From: Hippopus hippopus
Taxonomy: Eukaryota > Mollusca > Bivalvia > Cardiida > Cardiidae
Length of the DNA: 64,000 bases
NCBI GenBank assembly: GCA_946811185.2
Contig: OX328108.1
Location: 5,293,501-5,357,500 of the forward strand
Direction: 5' to 3'
Under the pieces are notes generated by a model. The model searched no databases, was not told the DNA's origin, and was given only the letters and a program-made list of their open reading frames with translations. Both the position numbers and the translations under genes were made by a program. Below, in pieces: positions 46,274-56,955 of this stretch; position 1 is the first letter of the stretch; the number at the start of each line of letters is the position of its first letter.

Positions 46274-46503
46274 AAAAGAAAAAGTATCGACCCATGTCAG
46301 CCTGCGCAGTCCGCGCAGGCTGACATGGGTCGAAACTTTTTTGTTATTGGTCAGTTTTTTAGCATTTCAAAGGACCAGTGTACATTATGAATCAGTCGGT
46401 TGCTAGACAAAATGGAGTTCATGGATCCACAATTATGTGATGACTTGCTTGGTATAATGTACCAAGGAGTTGCATTAAGCCCCTGTCTGCCAAAGCATGA
46501 CTC
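46198..46503 (+). mobile_element. M1 MITE with internal (GA)n
   Basis: Complete copy (GACCATGCTCTGTGAAAAGG to CTGTCTGCCAAAGCATGACT). A (GA)n plus A-rich stretch at 46234-46281 sits where GCATCT normally meets AAAAAGTATCG. The inner palindrome has matched ATG changes in both arms. Confidence 0.88.
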
Positions 46504-46554
46504 ATTTACACTATATCGATTGAGAAACACTTGAAGTGAAAATATTACCGATGA

Positions 46555-46965
46555 TGTTCACGAGATGAAAAAAATGTCGATCTTTCACTGGAAAAAAAAA
46601 ATTCTACTCATTTCATGCTTCTAACCTCTTTTTGTTGGGATTTTCATAAAAATCAAGCACCCTTTTTTTTAATTCCCAGTGGGGACCCCGTCCACATTGC
46701 AACGCATTAAAATATTACATAAAGCGCGAGGAATGTTGGGTAAACGCGCTTAAATTACGTCCTATTTCCGTCTTGTTCGAAAAGCACGCGCTGTTTACCT
46801 AGATAACTAGTGCGCGGGAACTACTGTTTTCGCCTTCAATTAAAGAGTTAGAAATCTGAAATCGGTGTTTTTCGCTGGTCGTAATCATGAAATATCAAAC
46901 CATATTCTACCATTATTTCTCGATAAACTACCGAAAAGCAAGAAATAAAATTTCATTTTCAGCAA
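46555..46965 (-). repeat. R2 interspersed repeat, inverted copy
   Basis: Reverse of 42230-42725 (ATGATGTTCACGAGATGAAA, then TTCTCGATAAACTACCGAAA). The two copies form an inverted pair about 3.8 kb apart. Confidence 0.7.
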
Positions 46966-47119
46966 GGTAAGGACTGTGATTGAATGCAAGCTTTGAAATG
47001 TTGTTACTATAAAAAGGACACGAATTATAAATCTGCCAGAAGAAACTACAACTTGGGCAGGTTGGTCAGTGAAAAATAACAAGCGGTTTGATTACTCAGT
47101 GTATCATTTTGTCTTTCAG

Positions 47120-47142
47120 AATCTTCCAAAAACATTCTCAGC
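47120..47142 (+). promoter_or_regulatory. 5' UTR segment after a splice acceptor
   Basis: TCATTTTGTCTTTCAG precedes the yellow-like start codon by 23 bases and is a strong acceptor. The mature leader may therefore be spliced from an upstream non-coding exon not identified here. Confidence 0.45.
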
Positions 47143-50100
47143 ATGTTGCGAACAGTGATTCTGTACCTGGCTACAACTTGCTTGGTTTCCATCGTAACTT
47201 GTAGTTCCCATGGCGACGAAGAAACGTATAAACCCGAAATCGTCTATCAGTGGAATATTGTCGAGTATGAATGGCCAAACATTAGCATGAAGGAGAGGGA
47301 AATAAGGAATGGCAACTACATACAAACAAACAGTGCTATAAACGGAATCAAAGTTTACAAAAAGAAAGTATACGTCACAGTCCCGCGTTTGAAAGCTGGC
47401 GTACCTTGCACACTAGGTGTTGTTGTTGAAAATCAAGACAGGCAAATGGCGAATGTATCTCACGTGATCAGGCCATTTCCGAACTGGGACATGCAGACGC
47501 TTGGTAACTGTAGAGCGCTCCAGCGAGTCCAGAGCATGGAGATTGATCCACAGACTGGTTACATGTGGATTGTGGATACAGGTAGAATTCTTGCAAAAGT
47601 TTTCAAAAATCAATTGCTTGCTCGTCGGTTAGTTACACCAGGGATCGTAAATTACGATCCCTGGTTAAACAAATCGACGAGCAAGCAATTTATTTTTGAA
47701 ATTGCTTCCTACGAGGCTGCATAATACAAAAATATAAGTATGACACATCGTTAAATGACCAGAAGTGTCTTTTATTTTCGTCAAAATGTTTTGTGTCACA
47801 ATTCAAAAACCAATTTCAATGTTACTCTATTTATTTTGTTCCGGTGCAATTTTCTAGTTTGGCCCCGGGAGTAAAATTCCTTTATTACATCTACAAGGAA
47901 AAGTTCCACAAGTGTGTAATTGCTAAGGAATTATCATAAAACTCCCTTTTTTTTTTTGTTCTTTTTAAGAAATTACCTAAATAAACCTTTCTTTTTTCCC
48001 GCCTCTATCTACAAGAAGTATGAGAGAGAGAGAGGGAGAGAAATGCATCTACAGTAAACGCCCCCCCCCTTTTTTTTTTGTTTCTTTTCTCAGCCGACGA
48101 TATTCTTAAGTATGACATTTGCATAGCAATTTTGTATTCTAAGGTTTCTTAATAATAAATTGAAGCCATGGAGCCGTCAAGATACTGAGGAACCCCGAAT
48201 TTATGACAGCATAGATAATGAAAACTGTGGCTTCAATAATGTTTTATTCTTTCTAAGAAACACACCCCAAACATAACAAAAACCTTTGGCCAGCAAATAT
48301 TTTTCTAGGATCAGTTCGTGTCGTTCCGTCTTTAATCTCAGGACAGACAAGTGAAATCTAAGTACATCTGTGAGAGCCACGCTCTAACAAAAGGTTGTTT
48401 AATGCATCTCCGCGTGATGCAATATAATAAGCAAGCCATCGCATAATCATGGATCCATAAAATCCAGTGTATAATAACAGGCTGAGGTAGAATTGTCCTG
48501 GAGAGGCAGAAAATTGACCAATAATAGCAAAGAGTATCGGCCCAGGTCAGCCTGCGCGGACTGCGCAGGCTGACATGGGTCGATACTTTTTGCAGATGCA
48601 TTAAGCTTCTCTTTACAGAGCATGGTTTATAATATTTAGTACATGTATATTCATTTAGTTAAAATGATCCACAAGTTCCAAGTTAAAGGCGTTTGGTGAG
48701 CCTAGTTCATCAGGGCCCCGTTTTACCTAGCTAGTTACGAACAGAATTTGCGTAAGTTTTACGTAACTTTTGTATGGTGGCATATTTCTGCCACAAGACA
48801 CTCGATAACTACCACGATTGTTTTAGAAGACTATTGCGAAAAATCAAAGTTTCCACGAAATTTTGTCTTATCATTTTATCTAGATAAAATTTCCAGGAAA
48901 CTTTGATTTATTGCAATAGTTTTCTAAAATAATCATCATAGTTATCTCGTATCTCGTGGCAAAAATATGCCACCCTCGTATAGTTACGTAAAACTTACGC
49001 AAATTTTGTTCGTAACAACCTCAATAAAACGGGGCCCAATTGATGATTTGAGGGTATTGATTCAAAATCAGACTGCATATTTGATGCTGTCTGATCTATT
49101 TCTACATTGTCTACGAAAAGGAACTAAAATCGGTTTCGATTCTAGATCTATAAGAGTCGATGTGTTTGATTTATAAGCAGAGGACCATTTGGGGTATTTG
49201 ACTAGTAATTTGTGAGAAAACACTACACATGAGTATATTGTTCTGCCACCATCCTGCCAATCCCTTCAGGAAAGAAATGGTAGCATTAAAACAGAATACT
49301 GTGGTACCATAAGTTTCATAAGTTGTCTGTCTGTCTGTCTGTCTGTTAGTTCTTATTCTTTTGCGTCTCCTTTAGTTACAATTACAAGAGTGACGATGTG
49401 GAAAAAAAAAGGTTTACTGCATCTTTGCAAAACATCCTTCCACGATACCAAGCACATCGTTGTGTACCATATGGGTCCAACAATCAACTGAATCATATAA
49501 TTTACTATTGGTAAAATTTTTCGACCCAGGTCAACCTGCGCGGACTGCGCAACCTGCGTGGACTGCGCAGGCTGACATTGGTCGATACTTTTTGCAGATG
49601 CATCAAAGCCCCCTTTTCACAGAGCATGGCTGTCATATTTCTTCTTCAACTTGTTCTTGAAGGTTACATACCAAATATGGAGAGTATAGAAATCCAACCA
49701 TTAGACGCGTGCCCAGCTAAAATCATCATATTCGACATCCAGAACCATCGAGAAATACACAGATACGAGTTTCCTACCTCTGTCGTGGGACAAGGTTTGT
49801 TCTACCTAAATGATATTGTTCTTCAATATCAGAACGGCAAGGCAAGGTACGCCTACATGTCCGATACTTTGGCCTACAAACTGGTTGTCTATGACTATCA
49901 AGAAGACACATCATATGCTTTCACCCACCCGACGATGCGAAACGATCCTGCATACCAAAATGTTACCATTTCAAATATTACTTTGACTGGACTTATAACA
50001 GGAATTAATGGAATCGGAATGTCTCCAGACTTTCGGTACTTGTACTATAGTTCGGTTGCAGGGGTAGGACTACAACAAATTGAGACTTCAGTCTTGAGGA

Positions 50101-50585
50101 ACAACCGCGGAAACAACGAGGCTTTTGCTAATGCTGTGCGCACGATTGGCAGAAAGGCCTCAATGGGGGATGGGATGGCATACGGGGCCAAACATAACTT
50201 GTACTTCTCCGCCCTGGCCCTCAACAGTGTACATAAATGGGACATAAAGAATGACTTGAACCTCGATAAGGACTTCGGATCCGTACAGCTCATAACACAG
50301 TCTTCTCTGACGTCAGACGACAAAATGCAGTGGGTCGATACACTCGCCATTGATGATTGTGGCTATCTCTGGTTTACCACCAGCCGCCTCAACAAATTCT
50401 TTAGCGTAGACAGCATCCAACATCACGAACCAAACTTCTTCATTTGGAGAATCTACGTGGATGATTACAATTACATGGACTCCCGTTACCATGGAAACGA
50501 TGACACACTTGGCGGAGGTTCTGTCAAATCTTCCTTAATTCTGACAGCGCTTTCTTTCATATTATCGATCTTCATGTATAAGTAA
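47143..50585 (+). CDS. Yellow/MRJP-family secreted protein, two exons
   Basis: Exons 47143-47581 and 49663-50585 (439 + 923 nt = 453 codons plus stop). The donor is ACAG|GTAGAA and the acceptor TTGTTCTTGAAG|GT; the split codon GGT restores WIVDTGYIPNMES. Residues 1-20 form a signal peptide. Family landmarks in order: YQWNIVEYEWPN (35-46), NCRALQRVQSMEIDPQTGYM (122-141), DACPAKIIIFD (from 161), GIGMSPDFRYLYYSS, DGMAYGAKHNLYFSAL and QWVDTLAIDDCGYLWFTTSR. Conserved cysteines at 123 and 163 fit the family disulfide. N-glycosylation sites include NIS at 46 and NVS at 104. The last 18 residues (SSLILTALSFILSIFMYK) are hydrophobic after GGGSVK, like a GPI-anchor signal, which is unusual for secreted yellow proteins. 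In insects the family acts in melanin chemistry or as ligand-binding beta-propellers; the role in molluscs is not established. ATTAAA at about 50769 could be the polyadenylation signal. Confidence 0.92.
47601..47701. repeat. Palindrome next to the yellow-like donor site
   Basis: The arms AATTGCTTGCTCGTCG and CGACGAGCAAGCAATT enclose CCAGGGATCGTAAATTACGA, about 100 bp in all. It begins about 20 bases inside the intron and so could fold in the pre-mRNA. Probably a small MITE. Confidence 0.85.
47725..48371. other. Intron sequence without recognised features
   Basis: Part of the yellow-like intron; includes T-rich and (GA)n stretches at 47946-48080. Confidence 0.5.
48372..48628 (-). mobile_element. 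M1 MITE in yellow-like intron
   Basis: GCCACGCTCTAACAAAAGGT to CTTCTCTTTACAGAGCATGG, inner palindrome CAGCCTGCGCGGACTGCGCA. Confidence 0.85.
48712..49037. mobile_element. Large palindromic MITE in yellow-like intron
   Basis: Ends GGGCCCCGTTTTACCTAG and CAATAAAACGGGGCCC. The arms remain complementary for about 150 bp each (GTTTTACGTAACTTTTGTAT with TATAGTTACGTAAAACTTAC; AATCAAAGTTTCC with GGAAACTTTGATT). Confidence 0.85.
49321..49348. repeat. (CTGT)n microsatellite
   Basis: Six CTGT units in the yellow-like intron. Confidence 0.9.
49398..49631 (-). mobile_element. M1 MITE next to the yellow-like acceptor
   Basis: Ends CCCCCTTTTCACAGAGCATG only about 31 bases before the acceptor at 49661-49662. 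The centre is duplicated (GCGCGGACTGCGCAACCTGC, then GTGGACTGCGCAGG). Confidence 0.85.
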
Positions 50586-50805
50586 GCGTGAAATAACATA
50601 CTTATTGCATGGAAGAGAACGCTACCCCCCCCCCTTCTTTTTTTAGCCAAAGTCGCAAAAGACGTATACATATTAATTTGTATTCATGCATCATTGAATA
50701 GTACGTTTACAGTTATAGTGCTTTGGATTTGAATTCAAACTACTTGAATGCCAAACGATGTTCAGTCATTAAATAAGACCCAGAAAATCCTATTCCAAAA
50801 TAGCT

Positions 50806-50885
50806 GACAAGCAAGCGGACAATGAACATTCAAGATCAGCCTGCATGTTCTGCGCGGTTTGACCTTGATCACAATGTCTACAAAT
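50806..50885. repeat. P-core remnant
   Basis: ATTCAAGATCAGCCTGCATG, GTTTGACCTTGATCACAATG, 3' of the yellow-like gene. Confidence 0.5.
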
Positions 50886-50904
50886 GCGCTCCAGTATTCT
50901 AACT

Positions 50905-51122
50905 CTACCAAATGACAAATATTTAGACTTGTCCAAATTTAAAGCATTTGCAGATGACAGATTAGTTGTGGTCCCGATGTAGAAATTAGGCCTGGAAAAG
51001 GATAGAAAACATTGAAGGAAAAGGAGAAAATGCTAGTTATCAGCATTTTCTCCTGTTCCCACAATCTTTTTAAAAGTCTTTTCCTTGGGTCGTTAAAACT
51101 CGGGATTGTTTGGTATAGGGTG
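50905..51122 (+). mobile_element. K MITE
   Basis: AACTCTACCAAATGACAAAT, core AATGCTAGTTATCAGCATTT with compensating changes in the arms, end GGGATTGTTTGGTATAGGGT. Confidence 0.85.
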
Positions 51123-51295
51123 TTTAAATGTATGTTGTCTGCTGGAATCTCCTCCCCTCATAACATCGTTACGGGCGATAGCTCTTTCAACGCTGAGACC
51201 AAAGGACTAGGCTTTGCAAAGCATTATAGGAAAATGTCATTGTAATTAGGAAACGAGAATCCATGAACGATTTGTGTGTAGAACTATCACTCCTT

Positions 51296-51605
51296 ACAGA
51301 ACAGGGTGCCAACGCTGGACTGCAGTCGCTTGATTTTCAGTATAAATTCAAAGTCGAAAAGGGGGCATAACTTTGTAAAAATACTTTGATAGTTACCTGC
51401 CCTTGTTGTATGGGTTCCCTTTTGATGTTTAACAACGTGTCCAGGTTTGAATTAAATATCTTCAGTAATGAAAGAGATACTGTATAATATAAAAAGTTTT
51501 TGAAAATGTCAAAGTTTTTGCATGACGACGACGACGCAGACGACAACGCCAGGGCTATGACAATACCTCGACGTTTTCTTCGAAAACAGCCGAGGTAATA
51601 ATCAT
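51296..51605 (+). repeat. R3 interspersed repeat
   Basis: GGTGCCAACGCTGGACTGCA, then AACAACGTGTCCAGGTTTGA, ending at ACCTCGACGTTTTCTTCGAA with its complement AACAGCCGAGGT. Related sequences are at 52314-52480 (reverse) and 58497-59105. Confidence 0.7.
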
Positions 51606-52069
51606 TCAATCCTATTCGAGTGCATTTCGGTCCGATGGTACATAATTAGATATTCAACAAGTCGTCCTGTTTCCTTTTATTGTAGCGCGGAAAAACATAT
51701 AATCACATGGTTTAAGTCACCAATGATACACTATACATGTAATTCGCCATCTTCGCTGATATGGTACAGGCAATTCTAAGCAATTTCACCAGGGCTGTTA
51801 TGCTTTCAAGCCTTACCATTTGCGATGATCTCCAAGCTCTGCATCAATATTTTGATGTACATAACCATGTATATAAGGTGAAGTTCGTGACACAAAAATT
51901 ACCTGCGGATCAGTATCAATATCAGCAGGCAAATGGGAGATAACTCCTTTGAAAGCTGGAATTCGAAAACGGTGAAAGTGGTATTTTCTTTTCACCAATA
52001 CCATAAAACTTTCTCGTAATTTGTGCTCCTTGGGATGAACTTTAAAAAGAACCGTGTGCTACTTATAAG
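51606..52069. other. No supported gene
   Basis: A minus frame at 51813-52004 (…TDPQVIFVSRTSPYIHGYV…) looks protein-like but has no recognised family or splice context. Confidence 0.35.
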
Positions 52070-52296
52070 CCCGTACCAAGCAATACTTTGTTTTATCGAC
52101 CCTGTGGAAAATGCTTTTGAAAACACTTGTGCAAAAGGGGAAATTGCTGGTTGCAAGTATTTTTCTTCCCTTGCTCACGAAGTGCTGTACCCTGTCAGAG
52201 ACAAATCTCATTTTTAAGCCACATTAAGTTTGTCGTCTGTAATTACTTTGAGTAGGACGAGTCTGGAATTTTGTCGACTGGTATTGAATTAACGAA
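52070..52296 (-). mobile_element. K MITE, decayed
   Basis: CTTTTGAAAACACTTGTGCA, core ATTGCTGGTTGCAAGTATTT, then GAGTCTGGAATTTTGTCGAC. Confidence 0.75.
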
Positions 52297-52313
52297 TTTT
52301 ATTTCCAATCAAC

Positions 52314-52480
52314 GATCGGCTGTTTTCGGGGAAAACGTCGAGTTGTTGTCGAACCCAAGTCGTCTACGTCGACGTTGTGCAAACCCTTTGACATTTTCTC
52401 ATATCTCTGTTATTATTGTTCAAAGATATTTATTTTAAACGTTTGCTAGCTGTTTACCATCAAAAACAGAACCCATACCA
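52314..52480 (-). repeat. R3 repeat, reverse fragment
   Basis: GGCTGTTTTCGGGGAAAACG, TCGAGTTGTTGTCG, then ATTGTTCAAAGATATTTA. Confidence 0.55.
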
Positions 52481-52987
52481 GAAGGGCAGGCTACAAGATA
52501 TTTTTGATAGAGCCCCCCCCTTTTTTTTTATCTTCGAATTTTCACTGAAAAAGCACCCGCAGTCGAGCATTGGTATATGCATGCGGTACTCTTATTTTGT
52601 TATAAACATGAATCTGTTATCAGTGACATTTTTCCGCAATTTTCAGCGTAATTGATCACTGTACATAAGTTCACATAAAAATTTATGGATTGAAAAAGTT
52701 TTAACCTTTGAGTTTGCATACGTATATATGTATAACTATTGTGTATACCATAATTATGACTAACATGTTTTGAAATAAAATACGAGTATATGTGTACAAT
52801 ATAGAGGCGATCCGCCTATGAGTTATTTTTAGTAACAGTGTTCGATGATCGACGAATGAAAATTACAGTGTTCTGTGACAGACCAGTGGAGTTTCAAAGG
52901 CCTGTGGTACAGCTCAACTCTTTATCAGGTGACGAGGTCTAATTCATTTCAGACTGAAAGGAATTTCATGTTACAAATTAAATATGG
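52481..52987. other. No gene; short repeat at 52800-52920
   Basis: GAGGCGATCCGCCTATGAG with GACAGACCAGTGGAGTTTCA resembles 570-655 (GGCGGATCGCCTTTACATCG, GACCAATGGAACTTCAAAGG), so a small interspersed repeat is present. Confidence 0.45.
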
Positions 52988-53217
52988 CTTAACTCTTTAC
53001 TAAAGAATCCTGAGTTATAATGACCCTTGAGAAGAAGGCTTTTGAAAACATTGTGGGAAAAGGAGAAAATGCTGGTAACCAGCATTTTCTCCTTTTCTCA
53101 CAATGTTTTCTATCCTTTAATGAACGAATCCCATCATTTAAACTACGTTTGATTTATTGGTTGTGAACGCTTTCAATTTGGGAATGTCTTAAATTTTGTC
53201 ATCTGTTGAAGAGTTGA
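52988..53217 (-). mobile_element. K MITE
   Basis: TTAACTCTTTACTAAAGAAT to GTCATCTGTTGAAGAGTTGA. Hairpin arms perfect. Confidence 0.88.
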
Positions 53218-53387
53218 ATGATGGAATTTCCCTTTGTAAGGATAGAAAACATTGAGAAAAAAGGACTATATTTTCAAAAGCATAGTTCCTAAAAAACCCT
53301 CTATGGGATAACAAATACATGTAGTCATTTGATAAAAAGGATAACTCCTAACCACCTGAAACAGCAAAAAATGTTGAAAACAACTGA

Positions 53388-53612
53388 GCCCATCTGTGAG
53401 AAAAGGGTTTTTCTGGCTGACATGGGACAAAACTTTTTGCTAATGGTCTATTTTCTGCTTGCCAAAGGACCAATTCACCTCATGATTCAGGTGGTTATTA
53501 AACAAAACTTTATCTTTTGGATACGTACAAGCAACTATGTGCTGACTTGCTTGGTATAATGCATCATGAAGCTGCATTTAACCCCCTCTTGTCAAAGCAT
53601 GGCTAATATGTT
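53388..53612 (+). mobile_element. M1 MITE, core deleted
   Basis: Left TIR AGAAAAGGGTTTTTCTGGCT has lost the palindrome. The right half GACTTGCTTGGTATAATGCA to CCCCCTCTTGTCAAAGCATG is well kept. Confidence 0.75.
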
Positions 53613-53862
53613 TAAACTCCTTACATCCTAAACCAGCAGACAATTTTAAACCAAGAAAAAATTGTGGGAAAAGGAGAAACTGCTTGTATCTAGCATTTTT
53701 TCAGTGTTTTCAGAAGCCTATTCCCTTGTGATCACCAGCATATTCTCCTTTCCCCAGATTGTTTTCAAACATTTAAATTCAATCACTAGAGTCAGATTTA
53801 ACATGCCTTTTGCGGATGAATTTGGACGAGTTGTAAAATTTGTTGTTTGGTAAAGAGTTAAC
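53613..53862 (-). mobile_element. K MITE, rearranged
   Basis: Contains two partial hairpins (AGGAGAAACTGCTTGTATCT and ATCACCAGCATATTCTCCTT) and ends TTTGTTGTTTGGTAAAGAGTTAA in minus sense. Confidence 0.7.
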
Positions 53863-54076
53863 TTGTTATAATACAACAAAAAAATTGGACCTGTCCAAAT
53901 ACTGAAATCAACAGATAACGAATCCTGCATATGACAAATGAGTCCCAAACAAAGAGACAGTCTTTCAAAGGGCAGAAATCATTGTGGGAAAAGGAGAATA
54001 TGCTGACTACAACCATTTTCTCCTTTCCTCACAATGTTTCAAAAGCCATCTTCCTTCCGGTCAGTAAAAGTTTAAC
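53859..54076 (+). mobile_element. K MITE
   Basis: Shares its left TTAA with the preceding copy and its right TTAA with the next. Core ATATGCTGACTACAACCATT is decayed. Confidence 0.8.
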
Positions 54077-54298
54077 CCTTTACCATACCACAAATTTCTG
54101 GGCTGGCTGAATTTGAAAGCATTAGCAGACGACAAATAAAACGTTGCTTAAACGATGATTTCTATCTTTGATAGGGTAAAAAACATTGTGGGAAAAGAAG
54201 AAAATGCTGGTTACCAGCATTTTCTCCTTTTCCCACAATGTTTTTAAGAGCATTCTCTTTCAGGGTTGTTAAAGTTGGGTTGTGAGGTAGAGGGTTAA
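54073..54298 (+). mobile_element. K MITE
   Basis: TTAACCCTTTACCATACCAC to GTTGTGAGGTAGAGGGTTAA, core AATGCTGGTTACCAGCATTT perfect. Third of three copies head to tail. Confidence 0.9.
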
Positions 54299-54377
54299 AC
54301 AACAGTGTCAATATACCTATTGCAATGTTGAGACATATATAATAATTTGGGTTGGGGTCAGACACTTCCCTTTTTGA

Positions 54378-54668
54378 CCAGCCCGCACAGTTCAGGTGGT
54401 AGAGCATAGGACTTGTAAACATCTGGTCTTAGGTCACTTGAGGGTGTGGGTTCGAGCCCCATGGCTGGCCGTCTAAAATTATAAATAATCTTTTGGATGA
54501 CACATTATACCTCGGTCCCGTGTGACAGTGCTATACACCGAGCATGTTAAAGAACCAGGCGTAACTTAGGATGGGTTTCGTCCTGTCTCTTGCACTATCT
54601 TCCTTAACAAAACTAACCATCATAAGGGGGTGTTGCCCATATGGGCAACCGATGGCAACAATAAATAA
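54378..54668 (+). mobile_element. tRNA-derived SINE, family 4
   Basis: Head AGTTCAGGTGGTAGAGCATA, B box GGTTCGAGCCC, body GTGCTATACACCGAGCATGT and GGGCAACCGATGGCAACAAT, tail (AAATAAAC). Confidence 0.85.
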
Positions 54669-54971
54669 ACGCAAGTTCAATCACTCAATCAGACCCTATA
54701 CCTAAGCTTTACAAACCATCAACAGCTATGACTGATCCATCACTGTTTGGCTGTCAATACATCAAAACATTCATTGTTAAATGAAAAACGAAACACATAC
54801 AGGGTTTTTTCTGTACTCTTTTAATCCTTCTTACTTCTATCATTCTGATAAAAAAAAGTGTTCTGTTCTATTTGTAAAATGTTTGAGAAGCAACATTTCT
54901 GTTTTAGAACATTTTCCTACATTATCCTTTCTCTTATATGCTCATTTGTAGAACACTTATGGTTAGATTCA
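54669..54971. other. No recognised feature
   Basis: Nothing supported. Confidence 0.4.
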
Positions 54972-55175
54972 ACCCTTTACCACACAATCCTTGGTTTGAA
55001 TGACCCTGAGAAGCCTTTTGAAAACATTGTGTAACCAGCTTTTTCTCCTTTTCCAACAATGTTTCCTCCATTTTCAAGAGCAAATTTCATCTTCATAGCA
55101 GCATTCAATTTGTCGTCTGTAATTGCCTTCAATTTTTTAAAAGTTGAAAATTTTGTTGACTGGTAATGAGTAAAA
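54972..55175 (-). mobile_element. K MITE, left hairpin arm deleted
   Basis: AACCCTTTACCACACAATCC, then AACATTGTGTAACCAGCTTT: the GGGAAAAGGAGAAAATGCTG half is missing. Ends GTTGACTGGTAATGAGTAAA. Confidence 0.8.
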
Positions 55176-55315
55176 TTGCTTGTACATGAAATACAAAGAG
55201 CTAAAATTTGGAGTTTCCCTTTTGATGCCAACAAAAAACCTATGGAATTCTAGGTTTTCTTTGATCAAGTTCAGACACAGTTAACATCTGTATTTCTTGA
55301 CAGTGGAGATTCATA

Positions 55316-55319
55316 TCTA

Positions 55320-55355
<36 letters not shown>
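55316..55355. repeat. (CT)n microsatellite
   Basis: CTATCTAT units then about 17 CT units. Confidence 0.95.
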
Positions 55356-55358
<3 letters not shown>

Positions 55359-55408
55359 AACAGGTGTGGTCAGATTACTTTGCACTCTATATAAACTTTT
55401 TGTGTATT

Positions 55409-55621
55409 TAACCCTTTACCACACAGTCCCAAGTTTTAATGACCCTGAAGAAAAAGGCATTTGAAAACATCGTGGGAAAAGGAGAAAATGCTGGAAACCA
55501 GCATTTTCTTCTTTTCCCACAAGGTTTTCTACCCCATCATCTGAGCTACATTCAACTTGTCCTTTGCAAATGCTTTGAATTCGGACCTACCCAAAATTTA
55601 GTTGTTTGGTAGAGGGTTAAA
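55409..55621 (-). mobile_element. K MITE
   Basis: TTAACCCTTTACCACACAGT to GTTGTTTGGTAGAGGGTTAA, core AATGCTGGAAACCAGCATTT. Confidence 0.9.
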
Positions 55622-56002
55622 AGCAATATTTGGGGCTTATCTGGACAAAGTAAACCATGATCACTAATATTGCAATTCTCCTTTTTTTTTTTTCCTGTAG
55701 GCAGAAAGTTTTTTTTTTTTCTTCGCATATGGCATGTGTACAGATTTTATTTCTATCTGTTTTTCCAATTTTTTTGTATATTTTTCAGACTTTTTCTCCC
55801 TTGCTCTGTTTGTTAACATTCAAACAAACTTTTACTTTTGACTGCCTTAAGATTTTTGCATTTGACATCACAAAAAAAAATTAAAACCTCCAAAGAATAT
55901 AAATAAAAGACAGATTAACTTAAAACTACATTTGACATGATTCTAAAATACCCGACACATCTTTGCTTTTACTTTGTGATTCTGATCTGCTGACTCATCC
56001 TG
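55622..56002. other. T-rich spacer, no gene
   Basis: Poly-T at 55682-55693 and 55710-55720. The 75-codon frame across it is low complexity. Confidence 0.45.
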
Positions 56003-56130
56003 AACCCTTTACAAAATAACCCCCATAATCTTGAGACCCTGAAGAAGGTTTTTGAAAAAAATCTAAAGAAAAAGAAGAAAATGTTCATGACCAACATTTT
56101 ATCCATTTCTCACCATGTTTTTTATTCTAT
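56003..56130 (-). mobile_element. K MITE, truncated
   Basis: AACCCTTTACAAAATAACCC. Core AATGTTCATGACCAACATTT shows matched changes in both arms. It ends where the next K begins. Confidence 0.75.
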
Positions 56131-56355
56131 AACCCTTTACTTCACAATTGAAGTTTTAACAACCATGAAAAAGAGGGCTTTTGAAAACAATGTGGAAAAA
56201 GAGAGAACGCTATTAAAAAGCATTTTCTTCTCTTCCCACAACGTTTTCTACCATTTCAAAGACCGAAATCATCTTTTGAGCGCCACTGAATAAGTTGTCT
56301 ATGAACGCCTTCAATTTGTAAAAGTCTAAAATTGTGACACCAGGTGAAACATTTA
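56130..56355 (-). mobile_element. K MITE
   Basis: AACCCTTTACTTCACAATTG, decayed core ACGCTATTAAAAAGCATTTT, end TTGTGACACCAGGTGAAACA. Confidence 0.8.
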
Positions 56356-56581
56356 CCCTTTACCACACAATCATGAGTTTTAACGACCCTGAAAAATAAG
56401 CCTTTAGAAAACATTGTGGGAAAAGGAGAAAATGCTGGTAACCAGCATTTTCTCCTTTTCCCACAATTTTTTTTTACCCTATCAACCACAGATTTCATCA
56501 GTTGAGTCAAATTTAAATTGTCATCTGTAGAAGACTTCAATTTGAACAAGTCTACATTTTTGTTGTTTGGAAAAGGTTTAA
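56352..56581 (-). mobile_element. K MITE
   Basis: TTTACCCTTTACCACACAAT to GTTGTTTGGAAAAGGTTTAA, hairpin arms perfect. Head to tail with the two preceding copies. Confidence 0.88.
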
Positions 56582-56750
56582 AAGACAAATCTCATCATCT
56601 GAGTCATATTTCGTGACTTTCATGATTTCAATGCCTTCAGTGTGTATGTGTTTAAAATTTGTTGTCTGATGAAGAGCTAAAATCTTATGCACAACTTCAA
56701 GCCCATCTTCACATATTACTGCTTTTCCCATGAAAAGACAACCTGAGTTT

Positions 56751-56955
56751 TAACTCTTTACCAGACAACAAAATTTGAGACTTGTCCACATTGAAAGCAT
56801 TAGCAGATGAAAAAATTAAATGGTTAGATTTTGTCTTTAAAAGGGTAAAAAATGTTGCAGGCAAATGAAAAAATGCTGATTACCAGCGTTTTCCTTTTCT
56901 CTCAATACTTTCAAAAGCCTTATTTCTCAGGGTCAGCTTTGAATTGCTATAAATG
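56751..56955 (+). mobile_element. K MITE, 3' end lost
   Basis: TTTAACTCTTTACCAGACAA, core AATGCTGATTACCAGCGTTT, then CTTATTTCTCAGGGTCAGCT. Confidence 0.8.

Noticed and set aside
47582..47724. Read-through extension of yellow-like exon 1 to TAA at 47722
   Set aside because: The extension translates a palindrome and loses family similarity; splicing at 47581 restores the conserved CPAK region.
49578..49662. In-frame ATG upstream of yellow-like exon 2
   Set aside because: It lies in the M1 element and the polypyrimidine tract; the frame there is accidental.
51813..52004. 63-codon minus frame
   Set aside because: Protein-like composition but no domain, signal peptide or splice context.
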